Source of the DNA: Alphaproteobacteria bacterium
Lineage (GTDB): Bacteria > Pseudomonadota > Alphaproteobacteria > Sphingomonadales > SMXR01
Reading direction: 5' to 3'
DNA length: 7,921 bases
Assembly: GCA_004356215.1 (NCBI GenBank)
Contig: SMXR01000088.1
Coordinates: 1-7,921 of the forward strand
The notes beneath the pieces are model-generated. The model did not search any database. It saw only the letters and a list, made by a program, of their open reading frames with translations, and was not told the origin of the DNA. This document shows, in pieces, positions 1 through 6,588 of the stretch. How positions within the stretch are numbered: the stretch's first letter is position 1; every line of letters starts with the position of its first letter. The position numbers and the translations under genes were made by a program.

Positions 1-1
1 C

Positions 2-205
2 CTTGAAGGAACTTCGGATAAACCCTTATCACAAGTCGATGCCGGGGATAATATCGCCCTGGTCCTGGGCGCTGAAGGCAAAGGGCTGCGGCGCATGACC
101 GCCGAGCACTGCGATTTCCTGGCCAAAATCCCGATCCCGGGGGAGATGGAATCCCTGAACGTTTCCAACGCCGCGGCGATCGCGCTTTACCAACTAACCA
201 TATAG
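2..205 (+). CDS. rlmB: 23S rRNA 2'-O-ribose methyltransferase, SpoU/TrmH family (RlmB-like), 3' end only
   Basis: The reading frame enters from the left edge and gives the last 67 residues before a TAG stop. The visible part holds the two C-terminal SPOUT motifs that form the trefoil knot and bind S-adenosylmethionine. Motif 2 is LVLGAEGKGLR (residues 20-30 of the fragment); motif 3 is IPIPGEMESLNVSNAAAIAL (43-61), with the SLNVS core. Family members methylate a ribose 2'-OH in rRNA or tRNA. The MESLNVS-AAA-I-LY pattern is typical of RlmB, which modifies G2251 of 23S rRNA, but other TrmH-group enzymes share it and the N-terminal substrate domain lies outside the window. The family is certain; the exact RlmB assignment is likely. 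A hairpin follows the stop by 17 bases. Confidence 0.88.
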   Translation, partial: LEGTSDKPLSQVDAGDNIALVLGAEGKGLRRMTAEHCDFLAKIPIPGEMESLNVSNAAAIALYQLTI

Positions 206-222
206 AACCCAAAAAACGACGA

Positions 223-248
223 ACCGCCTCTCCCTTGCGACAGGCGGT
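223..248. terminator. Inverted repeat after rlmB, possible weak terminator
   Basis: ACCGCCT (223-229) and AGGCGGT (242-248) form a perfect 7-bp stem with a 12-base loop. On the plus strand no T-run follows, so it would be a 3'-end hairpin for rlmB rather than a classical terminator. On the minus strand a run of six T (216-211) follows six bases after the stem, so it could stop minus-strand transcripts that read through the convergent gene. The direction is undecided. Confidence 0.35.
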
Positions 249-249
249 C

Positions 250-279
250 TTGCACTCCCTGTCCGACAAGGCGTAAAAC
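250..279 (+). promoter_or_regulatory. Possible promoter for the DUF1579-like gene
   Basis: TTGCAC (250-255) is followed after 18 bases by TAAAAC (274-279), which would start transcription near 286, about 27 bases before the ATG. Matches to sigma70 consensus are only fair (3/6 and 4/6). The same -10-like hexamer TAAAAC appears before the tRNA gene, which adds a little support. Confidence 0.28.
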
Positions 280-312
280 CAAATCAGAATTAACCTGAAA
301 TGGAGACGCCCA

Positions 313-927
313 ATGTTGGCTCTGACTTATATCAAACCCCTGACTATCATGACCTACGCAGTGGCCAGCTTTGGCTTGTTTGTCTGCGCCGAGATTGCCA
401 TGGCCCAGGACGACCCTCAAATCATATATCAACCCAGCCCCGACAGCCCGATTGGTGTGCGCAACCCCGATGGCGCAACCGAATTGGCCCAGTATGACTT
501 TTTGATTGGCGACTGGGACGTTGAGATCACCTGGTATTTTCCCGGCCAGGAAGCCTCAGTAAACAAAGCCATATGGCATAACCACTGGATCGTCGATGGC
601 CGGGTGTTGATGCTGGAGTGGCGCGGGCCCCAGTTTACCGGCACGGAAATCCGGACCTGGAATCCAAAGGAAAAAAAATGGGTCGGAATAAATGTCTATC
701 CAAGTTTTGGTGGCGGGTATACTGAAGTGACCTCTGAAAAAATCGGTGACGAAATGTATGTTTATTTCCCACCCATGGAGGGTCCTAAGGGCGCTTTCCT
801 TGCCCGAGAGATCTATTCTGATATTGAGGCCGACAACTACAAAATGAAATCCGAACATTCCTTTGATGATGGCGAAACCTGGGAACGCGGCCTCTATGAA
901 ATGACGGTTTGGCGCACGAAGGATTAA
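313..927 (+). CDS. Secreted DUF1579-like protein of unknown function
   Basis: The protein is 204 residues. The ATG at 313 is preceded by GGAGA (302-306) at suitable spacing; an internal Met at residue 13 is a less supported alternative. Residues 1-31 look like a Sec signal peptide: a basic residue (K8), a hydrophobic stretch (about 10-28) and an AMA|QDD cleavage site, so the mature protein should be periplasmic. Starting at F63, FLIGDWDV resembles the conserved FL.G.W motif that opens DUF1579-type and related lipocalin-like beta-barrel domains. Many aromatic residues and alternating beta-type sequence follow, with W-rich patches at 89-92 and 117-124. No catalytic motif is visible. The gene is convergent with operon A and overlaps its last gene by 4 bp. 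The domain assignment rests on motif resemblance only; the secreted nature is better supported. Confidence 0.75.
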   Translation: MLALTYIKPLTIMTYAVASFGLFVCAEIAMAQDDPQIIYQPSPDSPIGVRNPDGATELAQYDFLIGDWDVEITWYFPGQEASVNKAIWHNHWIVDGRVLMLEWRGPQFTGTEIRTWNPKEKKWVGINVYPSFGGGYTEVTSEKIGDEMYVYFPPMEGPKGAFLAREIYSDIEADNYKMKSEHSFDDGETWERGLYEMTVWRTKD

Positions 928-2093
928 ATAAAGCGAAATTTCCGGGCGGCGAGCCAGCCGACCGCAAGTGATGCCAGCAGCAATATGCCCAGGTTGGGCA
1001 GTGCGCTGGTCCAGTGGGCGTCAAAACTGATCAATTTGTGAAGCGCATCCATGGTCCAGCCAGTTGGCGTGAACATTTGCAAACTCTGCATCCACTCGGG
1101 GGCAATTTCGATTGGCCACCAGGCACCGCCAAGGGCCGCCAAAACCATTGTTGTTAAAACCCCAAACCCTGTAACCTGGCCTTCGCTTTTGGCGATGCTG
1201 CCCAACAGGAGCGCAAGCGAGGTGCATAAAGCCGCCCACCCTAAAAGGATGACCAGAACCATTGGCAGGCTGTGCCCCCAATCCATACCAAACAGAATTG
1301 TGCCAATAAAGATCGCGACCACCACCTGAACCACCGCCAGGCCCATGCGCCCGGCCCATTTGCCGGCGACGATCTGACCCCTTGTAAAAGGCACAGAAGC
1401 AAGGCGCCTCAAAAGCTGGTTCTCACGCTCAAACATCAACATGCCAGCCCCCGAGGTTAGAAGCACAAGAAGCGTAAACATAACCAGCGTACCGGGGATG
1501 GCCTGTTGCATTCCGGACGGGATTATTTGCCGCCGGCCCGCCGGCTTGACGTCCAAGGTGGTCAGCGCCTCAACTTCCAGCATTGCAGCCATCGCCGCTT
1601 CAGACATTACCTCGCCTTCGGGAAGGTTCACGGCGACAACAATTATATCGCCGAGCGTGGTATAGGCGGCCTTTTGCAGGCGGACCAAATCATAATTATT
1701 GGCAAGCCCGGCGCTCCTGCCGGTATAGGTCAGGGTAACCTGTTCCTGGGCCAAAATATTTTCCGTGAAATTCGCCGGGATGTTCAGGGTTTTATAGGTG
1801 ATCTCTTCGCCATCCTCGTTAACCCTGGGTGCGTCTTCAGGCCTGATGATTTCGAACTGGTTTTCCGCGAGCCGCGCTTCCAGGTGTTTCCCAATGTATC
1901 CGGCATCTTCATTTTCCACCAGGATGGGGACCGCCACATTACCGGGGAAACCGATGCCGCCCTGGGTCACGGTGCCGATAAAGTAGAAGAAAATCCCGGG
2001 CATGACAAATAGCCACACCCGGGTGTTGCGTTCCTTCAGGATCACCTTGAGGTCATGGAAAGCCAGGAACAATATGATTTGTAGGGTGTTCAT
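924..2093 (-). CDS. ABC-2 type transporter permease (operon A, second permease)
   Basis: The protein is 389 residues with the layout of the ABC2_membrane_3 type. There is one membrane helix near the N-terminus (about 24-42), a large extracytoplasmic domain (about 50-190), then five helices (about 197-222, 248-270, 275-300, 305-325 and 364-384). The cytoplasmic loop after helix 2 has the family-typical ERENQLLRRLASVPFTRGQI (222-241), the coupling region that contacts the ATPase. The LGGAWWPIEIAPEWMQ stretch (321-336) followed by a TPTGW segment is also characteristic. It probably pairs with the upstream permease as a heterodimer driven by the ATPase encoded at 3322-4254. The start lies 4 bp after the upstream stop, and its Shine-Dalgarno GAGG ends in that stop codon, so translation is probably coupled. 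Its TAA stop overlaps the convergent gene's TAA. The substrate cannot be told. Confidence 0.9.
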   Translation of the reverse strand: MNTLQIILFLAFHDLKVILKERNTRVWLFVMPGIFFYFIGTVTQGGIGFPGNVAVPILVENEDAGYIGKHLEARLAENQFEIIRPEDAPRVNEDGEEITYKTLNIPANFTENILAQEQVTLTYTGRSAGLANNYDLVRLQKAAYTTLGDIIVVAVNLPEGEVMSEAAMAAMLEVEALTTLDVKPAGRRQIIPSGMQQAIPGTLVMFTLLVLLTSGAGMLMFERENQLLRRLASVPFTRGQIVAGKWAGRMGLAVVQVVVAIFIGTILFGMDWGHSLPMVLVILLGWAALCTSLALLLGSIAKSEGQVTGFGVLTTMVLAALGGAWWPIEIAPEWMQSLQMFTPTGWTMDALHKLISFDAHWTSALPNLGILLLASLAVGWLAARKFRFI

Positions 2094-2097
2094 CGGC

Positions 2098-3318
2098 TTA
2101 CCTCAAATCCTTGCGGTCGGCGATGACCGAGGCCACCGCAATCAGGGCAATGGTCACCGCCATCAGCGGCAACAGCGTACTAAATAGCCCGCTTAAGCCA
2201 TAAGTGCCCAAAAAATACTGTTTCAAGGGCTCAAGAATTTGCCCGTTCGGGGTATAATCTGACATCGCACGGATAACGTCGGGCAACGTTTCTTTCGGGA
2301 AAAAACTGCCCCCCACCATCAGCAACGGAAACACCAGCAACGTGGAAATGACACCCCCGGCGCGCCGTGACGGCGCCATTACCTGGACCAGGACCAGAGT
2401 GCCAAACAATAAAGGCCCGGTCAGCATGATCCAAAGCAGCGAGGGCGCCAATTTGGTATAGGGAATATCGATCAGGTAAAACCCGCCCAAGAGGATTGGA
2501 AACGTTATCAGGCCAAGGATAAACATCGAAGAGATAAAAAGCCCGGTCCAGTAAACCCACATGCCGTTCGGCCCGGCGCGCCAGCGTTGTAATATACCCT
2601 TTTCCCGGTCTTGCCAGTAAATCCCGGAAATGCCCTGGCCGGCAAAAACCACCGCCATCACCAAAACCCCTGGAAACATAAGGAGAGTCAGATTGAAGCT
2701 TTGGCCTTCGGGGACCGGGGTTTCATCAACCACCTCAATCACCGGGGGAAAGGCATAGGGGCCTAGTTTTTCTATTTTCCCTGAAATCATTGCAGCGACT
2801 TCGGTGATGCTGAGGTCTGCCGAGGCATCACCGTCAACAATCAATTTAATCTCATCGCCCAAAACCAGCTGGATATAATGGCCAAGGTCCAAGAGGCTGG
2901 CCAACACATCCTGGATTATTTTTGGCGATATTTGCTGCGCCGGGTTGGTGGTCAATTCCAGAGCAATCGGCTGTTTATTCAAATAGGCCTCGCTAAATCC
3001 TTTGGGGATAACCAGATGGGCGCTGCCGTCGTCGTCATTGATCCGGGTATTGCCGACATCCCGGCTGACCTCCTGGATTTCGATCATATCCGCCAGCTGG
3101 CCGCCGCTGAGCGCCTGGGGGATGGCCTGGCTGATAAAGGTATCATCCAGATCGGTCAAAAGAAGAACCGCTTTCGGGGTTGGTCCCGATGCCCCGCCTA
3201 AAACCGACGTCAGCATACCGCCGAGGAAAAGCGGGATCATCAACCACATAATCAGGCCCAGCGGGTCATTAAACCGCCGCTTGATTTCTTTTATGACTGT
3301 CAGGGCCAGAAAGCGCAT
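2098..3318 (-). CDS. ABC-2 type transporter permease (operon A, first permease)
   Basis: The protein is 406 residues with the same architecture as its neighbour: an N-terminal helix (about 21-42), a periplasmic domain (about 45-205), and five further helices (about 209-231, 256-282, 291-313, 320-345 and 375-399). The short cytoplasmic segment YWQDREKGILQRWRAGP (234-250) sits where ABC-2 permeases contact the nucleotide-binding subunit. MVGGSFFPKETLP (334-346) before the last helix is the usual ABC-2 motif. The two permeases are clearly different in sequence, which points to a heterodimeric channel like the YbhS/YbhR pair. Unlike the ybh operon, no HlyD-type adaptor gene is present. The start lies 3 bp after the ATPase stop, with AAGG nine bases ahead of the ATG inside the end of the ATPase gene. 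Confidence 0.9.
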   Translation of the reverse strand: MRFLALTVIKEIKRRFNDPLGLIMWLMIPLFLGGMLTSVLGGASGPTPKAVLLLTDLDDTFISQAIPQALSGGQLADMIEIQEVSRDVGNTRINDDDGSAHLVIPKGFSEAYLNKQPIALELTTNPAQQISPKIIQDVLASLLDLGHYIQLVLGDEIKLIVDGDASADLSITEVAAMISGKIEKLGPYAFPPVIEVVDETPVPEGQSFNLTLLMFPGVLVMAVVFAGQGISGIYWQDREKGILQRWRAGPNGMWVYWTGLFISSMFILGLITFPILLGGFYLIDIPYTKLAPSLLWIMLTGPLLFGTLVLVQVMAPSRRAGGVISTLLVFPLLMVGGSFFPKETLPDVIRAMSDYTPNGQILEPLKQYFLGTYGLSGLFSTLLPLMAVTIALIAVASVIADRKDLR

Positions 3319-3321
3319 GAC

Positions 3322-4254
3322 CTAAGCCCTTAATTCCGTGCCGGTGAGCTTTAAAAAAAGACTTTCGAGGTTGGGCTCGGTAAGGCGGCTTTCACGAATT
3401 TCCGCACCCGTCGCAGAGACGGCTTTTAAAACCGCTGGCAGGTGCCTGGCGGCTTCCTTCATTGCCAGCGCCAGGCTTTCGTCGCTGAGGGACAGGATTT
3501 CCGGGGTTGGTTTAAGTTTTGCGATCGCGGCTTTTAACTTTTTAGCATTGAAAACGCCAGAAAGCTGAATGATGTCGTTTTCGCCGACCTGGGCGCGGAG
3601 GTCCTGCAAGGTACCGGCGGCGATGATTTTGCCGTGGTCAATAATCGCCAGCTCATCACAAAGATTTTCCGCCTCCTCCATATAATGGGTGGTGTAAAGA
3701 ACGCAGGTGCCCTTGTCGCGTTCTTCCTTGATCAAATCAAACAGCCGGCCGCGCGATTGCACATCAACCCCCACGGTCGGTTCATCTAGCAGCAGAACCT
3801 TTGGTTCGTGGACCAGTCCGCAACCGAAATTCAGGCGCCGTTTCATGCCGCCAGAGTAATTCTTGGGCAAATCCCTGGCGCGATCCATCAACCCTATGTT
3901 TTCAAGGACATGATTGACCCGCCTCTCAAGCGCTTTGCCGCCAAGGCCGTAGGCCGCGCCCCAGTATCTGAGGTTATCGAGCGCTGACAGGTCTTCATAA
4001 ATAGCCAGTTCCTGGGGGACCACGCCTAGGCTTTGCTTGGCCTTGGTTGCTTCGGAAATAATGTCGAAACCATTAACCTTGATGTTCCCTGCAGTGGGTT
4101 TGATCAGCCCTGATATGCAATTTATGGTGGTTGATTTACCGGCGCCGTTTGGCCCCAGGAGCCCGAATATCGTCCCCGCCTTGGCCCTGAAACTGACGCC
4201 CTTGACCGCCTGAAGGTCACCATAGGATTTTTGCAGCTCGCTGACGTTTATCAT
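3322..4254 (-). CDS. ABC transporter ATP-binding protein (operon A)
   Basis: The protein is 310 residues, the nucleotide-binding subunit for the two downstream permeases, and acts on the inner face of the inner membrane. All canonical motifs are present: Walker A GPNGAGKST (34-42), Q-loop Gln81 (VVPQE), signature YSGGM (133-137), Walker B LLLDEP (154-159) with catalytic Glu158, D-loop VGVD (161-164) and switch His190. The sequence resembles the NatA/NodI/CcmA-type ATPases of ABC-2 exporters (drug, lipid or sodium export); the roughly 90-residue C-terminal extension after the core fits that group. The ATG is preceded by a G6 run (4264-4259 on the minus strand) acting as Shine-Dalgarno, with a very short leader to the -10 box at 4280-4275. 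The substrate is unknown. Confidence 0.93.
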   Translation of the reverse strand: MINVSELQKSYGDLQAVKGVSFRAKAGTIFGLLGPNGAGKSTTINCISGLIKPTAGNIKVNGFDIISEATKAKQSLGVVPQELAIYEDLSALDNLRYWGAAYGLGGKALERRVNHVLENIGLMDRARDLPKNYSGGMKRRLNFGCGLVHEPKVLLLDEPTVGVDVQSRGRLFDLIKEERDKGTCVLYTTHYMEEAENLCDELAIIDHGKIIAAGTLQDLRAQVGENDIIQLSGVFNAKKLKAAIAKLKPTPEILSLSDESLALAMKEAARHLPAVLKAVSATGAEIRESRLTEPNLESLFLKLTGTELRA

Positions 4255-4266
4255 TTTTCCCCCCTA

Positions 4267-4290
4267 TGTACCTTATTATACTTAGGGACA
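4267..4290. promoter_or_regulatory. Imperfect 24-bp palindrome over the operon A promoter (candidate operator)
   Basis: The half TGTaCCTtAtTA (4267-4278) is mirrored by TAcTtAGGgACA (4279-4290) with 9 of 12 pairs complementary. The centre falls inside the TATAAT box. This is the position expected for a repressor site, or for a regulator that remodels a weak promoter. It does not share the TGGTGTAYTA half-site seen before operon B, so a different regulator is implied. Its family cannot be named. Confidence 0.5.
4275..4280 (-). promoter_or_regulatory. -10 box of the operon A promoter
   Basis: The minus strand reads TATAAT, a perfect -10 hexamer, placing the start near 4267, about a dozen bases before the ATPase ATG. 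At spacings of 16-18 bp the upstream hexamers (AAACCA, AAAACC, CAAAAC) bear no resemblance to TTGACA, and there is no TGn extension. The -35 region runs towards the T-run of the upstream terminator. Confidence 0.6.
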
Positions 4291-4308
4291 CGGAAATGGT
4301 TTTGCCAG

Positions 4309-4347
4309 AAAAAAAACCGGCCCCACTTTCTTAAACGGGGGGCCGGT
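4309..4347 (-). terminator. Intrinsic terminator of operon B
   Basis: On the minus strand ACCGGCCCC (4347-4339) pairs perfectly with GGGGCCGGT (4324-4316), a 9-bp GC-rich stem with a 14-base loop, followed directly by a run of eight T (4316-4309). On the plus strand no T-run follows. It closes the unit read from 7144 downwards and insulates it from operon A, whose -10 box begins 29 bases further on. Confidence 0.85.
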
Positions 4348-4442
4348 AAGTTTACGTCCAGTTTATTTTCATCCTTGGCCCCGGTTACCACAAGTGGGGT
4401 AAGGCGGGAGGGGTAGGGAGGTCTTGTCGTGACTCAGAGCCT
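4348..4442. other. Non-coding 3' region of operon B, C-rich on the transcribed strand
   Basis: No gene is seen here. The minus-strand transcript would contain a G-poor, C-rich tract (4424-4402, pattern like CCTCCCTACCCCTCCC) and a small imperfect stem around 4385-4402. This is the 3' untranslated part between the 55-codon ORF and the terminator. Confidence 0.4.
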
Positions 4443-4610
4443 TTAGACGGCTTCCTGGAACGCAAAAAGGGCGGTTACGTTTGAGTACCTGTCCGAGAGG
4501 TTATGTTCTCTTGTACCCCTTTGTCGTTTCGAATGGCGTATCAGGTTATCATGGGTCGACATGGTATCCGGGCAATTGCCGATGGCCTTGAATAAAAGTG
4601 CTGCTTTCAT
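4443..4610 (-). CDS. Small basic protein, 55 residues, unrecognised family
   Basis: ATG at 4610-4608 and TAA at 4445-4443 enclose 55 codons. A good Shine-Dalgarno (GAGGA within AGGAAGAGGA) sits eight bases ahead, the main reason to call this short frame. The product begins MKAALLFKAIGNC and ends VTALFAFQEAV, is rich in K, R and H in the middle, and has no clear membrane segment or signal peptide. It lies about 100 bp after the permease stop and before the operon B terminator, so it should be co-transcribed as the last gene. Its pattern NC-x2-T, IRHSKR and VTALFA recurs in the small ORF at 7144-7019 (NC-x2-T, LRRSRR, VTALVA), with the same distance from the serine to VTAL. I do not recognise a family. 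Alternatively it could be a chance frame in a 3' UTR, but the ribosome-binding site and the resemblance argue for a real gene. Confidence 0.55.
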   Translation of the reverse strand: MKAALLFKAIGNCPDTMSTHDNLIRHSKRQRGTREHNLSDRYSNVTALFAFQEAV

Positions 4611-4675
4611 AATTTTGTCCTCTTCCTTTTAATCTTCTCTGTCGTGGCTCAGGTCTTCCTTTTGGGCCAATTTGC

Positions 4676-4695
4676 GGGGCGGGCGAACCCGCCCC
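4676..4695 (-). other. Strong GC hairpin just after the operon B permease gene
   Basis: GGGGCGGG (4676-4683) and CCCGCCCC (4688-4695) form a perfect 8-bp stem closed by a four-base loop (CGAA on the plus strand, TTCG on the minus strand). The minus-strand UUCG closed by G-C pairs is a stable tetraloop form. No T-run follows in either direction, so it is not a full intrinsic terminator. It starts 16 bases after the permease stop and may protect the upstream mRNA from 3' exonucleases or lower expression of the small ORF behind it. Confidence 0.5.
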
Positions 4696-4711
4696 CCTTA
4701 AGTTGTTTTCC

Positions 4712-5734
4712 TCATATCTTGTAGCGTCTGAGATAAATGGCGCCGGCAAGAAAGGCTCCGGTGAACAGTTGTCCAACCCAGAACTTGGCGTTGGTTATAC
4801 TGGCACCAAGGGCACGAAAGGCATCACCAATAGACAGATCTCTTATTTCGAAATCGCCATGGAAATGCCCGCCCTTTTCAAAAATGTCGCCCATGATGTG
4901 GGCGTAATCCAGGGCAATTCGGTCCAAAAGCGCTACGGCCAGATAGGTTTGGCCATTGTTGAACAGAACCTCAACCGTTATGATCGCGCCCACCGGGACT
5001 ATTGCAAAAATCATAGGTGCTTTCGGGGCATAAGCGGAAGCCAGCATCAACCACGCCAGGATCGGCAGGAGCCACAATCCATAGACTATGAAGTTGGCGG
5101 CTGCACCAATCCACATGCTGATAAAAGGCGTCGGTATCCACAGAAGGTCCAGGGCAGAGCCGCCGTGGTACCAAATGAAAGGCGTGACCACCACCATCGC
5201 GAAAAACCCCAACACCATCATTAAGCCAAACAGTATCATTGGGCCGACGATTGCATAATACCCCAGCTTGGTCAGAACTTCTTTGGTGTCACTGACGGGC
5301 ATCGATTTCCAAAACAGGAAGGAGCGATCGCGCCGGTCATCATAAAGGCTGCTTAAAAGGCCAAAGAAGACTACAAATGGCAGGATCATTATTATCCCGG
5401 CGCTGGTGGCGCCGCTAACCGCCCGGCCTAAAATCTGGACAAAATTTTCTTTGCCCATATCGTCGTCGAAATCGCTATCCGTCAGGGTTTCTCCATCGAC
5501 AGTAACTTCAAAATTGCGAAGATCCAGATCAATCTTATCACCGAACTGTATTTCAAGACTGATAAGGCCAAGTATCATTGCAAAAAGGGTAAAGCCGGCG
5601 ACCACTAAAGGGACAGTTAAAAATCCGGTTTTACTGTCCAGAAATTCGCGTTTCAGGAGCGCCGGTATCTTGCCGATGTTTGGCACCTTGAAGCCCTTGA
5701 TGCGTTCTAATGTTTGTGCTACTGGGTTGCTCAT
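4712..5734 (-). CDS. ABC-2 type transporter permease (operon B)
   Basis: The protein is 340 residues and hydrophobic. Likely membrane segments are at about 38-60, 108-130, 156-186, 200-232, 237-257 and 318-335, and a soluble acidic stretch (64-98) lies between the first two. After the second helix the loop LYDDRRDRSFLFWKSMPVSD (130-149) matches the conserved LxxDRRdrSxLFWKSLPvSd-type coupling segment of ABC-2 permeases found next to GntR-family regulators. The protein is unlike the operon A permeases: shorter, and without a large periplasmic domain. Only one permease is encoded, so the transporter would be a homodimer with the ATPase at 5731-6588. AGGAGG ahead of the ATG lies inside the end of the ATPase gene, and start and stop overlap as ATGA, so translation should be tightly coupled. 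The substrate is unknown. Confidence 0.88.
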   Translation of the reverse strand: MSNPVAQTLERIKGFKVPNIGKIPALLKREFLDSKTGFLTVPLVVAGFTLFAMILGLISLEIQFGDKIDLDLRNFEVTVDGETLTDSDFDDDMGKENFVQILGRAVSGATSAGIIMILPFVVFFGLLSSLYDDRRDRSFLFWKSMPVSDTKEVLTKLGYYAIVGPMILFGLMMVLGFFAMVVVTPFIWYHGGSALDLLWIPTPFISMWIGAAANFIVYGLWLLPILAWLMLASAYAPKAPMIFAIVPVGAIITVEVLFNNGQTYLAVALLDRIALDYAHIMGDIFEKGGHFHGDFEIRDLSIGDAFRALGASITNAKFWVGQLFTGAFLAGAIYLRRYKI

Positions 5735-6588
5735 TTTTTGCCTCCTGTCATGATCGCTACGAACAGGTCAGCCAGGCCGACCCTGCGGACTTCTCCGAGC
5801 CCCTTCAATTTTGATTTTATACCACCGTTAAAGATGAAGTTGATTTTGCCAAATGCCTTTTGTTCCGAAATTGGGTTGAAGGCGCGGGCCTTGTCGGCCT
5901 TGCTTTCATCAACAAACACTTGGCAGAAACGCTCGGACAAATCATCCATGGTCTCATTCAGCACCAGTTCGCCTTCACGGATAAACATTGCATCGGTCAG
6001 GATATGTTCGATTTCCTCGACCTGGTGGGTGGTCACCAAGATGGTCCGGTTCTGGTCGTAGTATTCTTCCAGAAGCGAAGCGTAGAACCCCTTGCGGAAA
6101 ATAATGTCGAGACCAAGGGTCGGCTCATCGAGGACCAAAAGCTTGGCGTCGATCGCCATGATCACTGCCAGATGGGTCTGGGTGATCATGCCCTTGGAAA
6201 GCTTGCGAACCTTTTTATCCAGCGGCACCGTGGTGCGGCTCATATAATCTAGCGCAATCGCCCGGTTGAATTTGGGGTGAACGCTTTCGACATAATCGAA
6301 CACCTCTGAAACCTTCATCCAGCGTGGCAGTGTTGCCACGTCCGAGATAAAGCAAACGTCTTCCATCAGTTTTGCACGATTTTTGGATGGGTTTTGTCCC
6401 ATCACTTTTAGTTCGCCGTCGTAACGTGTCAGGCCGAGTATGGCATTAAGTAAAGTTGTCTTGCCGGCACCGTTAGCGCCGATCAGGCCAACAATGCGGC
6501 CCAGGGGAATGTCAAAACTGACGTTCTGTAACGCCCGAAATTTCCCGTAAGCTTTCCCTACGTTTCTTGCTTCGATGACCGTTGTCAT
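5731..6588 (-). CDS. ABC transporter ATP-binding protein (operon B)
   Basis: The protein is 285 residues, of the YtrB/BcrA-like group linked to GntR regulators. Walker A is GANGAGKTT (37-45), Walker B LLVLDEPT (150-157) with Glu155, D-loop LGLD (158-161) and switch His188. Two motifs deviate from the norm: the signature reads LSKGM (130-134) instead of LSGGQ, and the Q-loop position reads CFISDVATLP (79-88) with no glutamine. The LSKGM form is common in this group, so the protein is probably active. Residues beyond about 215 form a C-terminal extension. It powers the permease at 4712-5734. The ATG overlaps the gntR stop as ATGA, and GGAG lies eight bases upstream inside gntR. Confidence 0.92.
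   Translation of the reverse strand: MTTVIEARNVGKAYGKFRALQNVSFDIPLGRIVGLIGANGAGKTTLLNAILGLTRYDGELKVMGQNPSKNRAKLMEDVCFISDVATLPRWMKVSEVFDYVESVHPKFNRAIALDYMSRTTVPLDKKVRKLSKGMITQTHLAVIMAIDAKLLVLDEPTLGLDIIFRKGFYASLLEEYYDQNRTILVTTHQVEEIEHILTDAMFIREGELVLNETMDDLSERFCQVFVDESKADKARAFNPISEQKAFGKINFIFNGGIKSKLKGLGEVRRVGLADLFVAIMTGGKK

Noticed and set aside
1506..2012. 168-codon plus-strand frame inside the operon A permease gene
   Set aside because: It lies wholly antisense to a clear permease gene, has no ribosome-binding site, and its product has no recognisable domain.
4384..4402. GTTACC...GGGGTAA element resembling the GGGGTAACA repeat beside the tRNA
   Set aside because: Only about eight bases are shared, the arrangement differs, and no second tRNA end or integrase supports a pair of attachment sites.
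4549..4776. 75-codon minus-strand frame overlapping the permease end and the small ORF
   Set aside because: It has no ribosome-binding site, crosses the GC hairpin, and competes with the permease gene and with the 55-codon frame that has a strong Shine-Dalgarno.
4703..5224. 173-codon plus-strand frame inside the operon B permease gene
   Set aside because: It is antisense to a well-supported ABC-2 permease, and its product is hydrophilic low-complexity sequence typical of a shadow frame.
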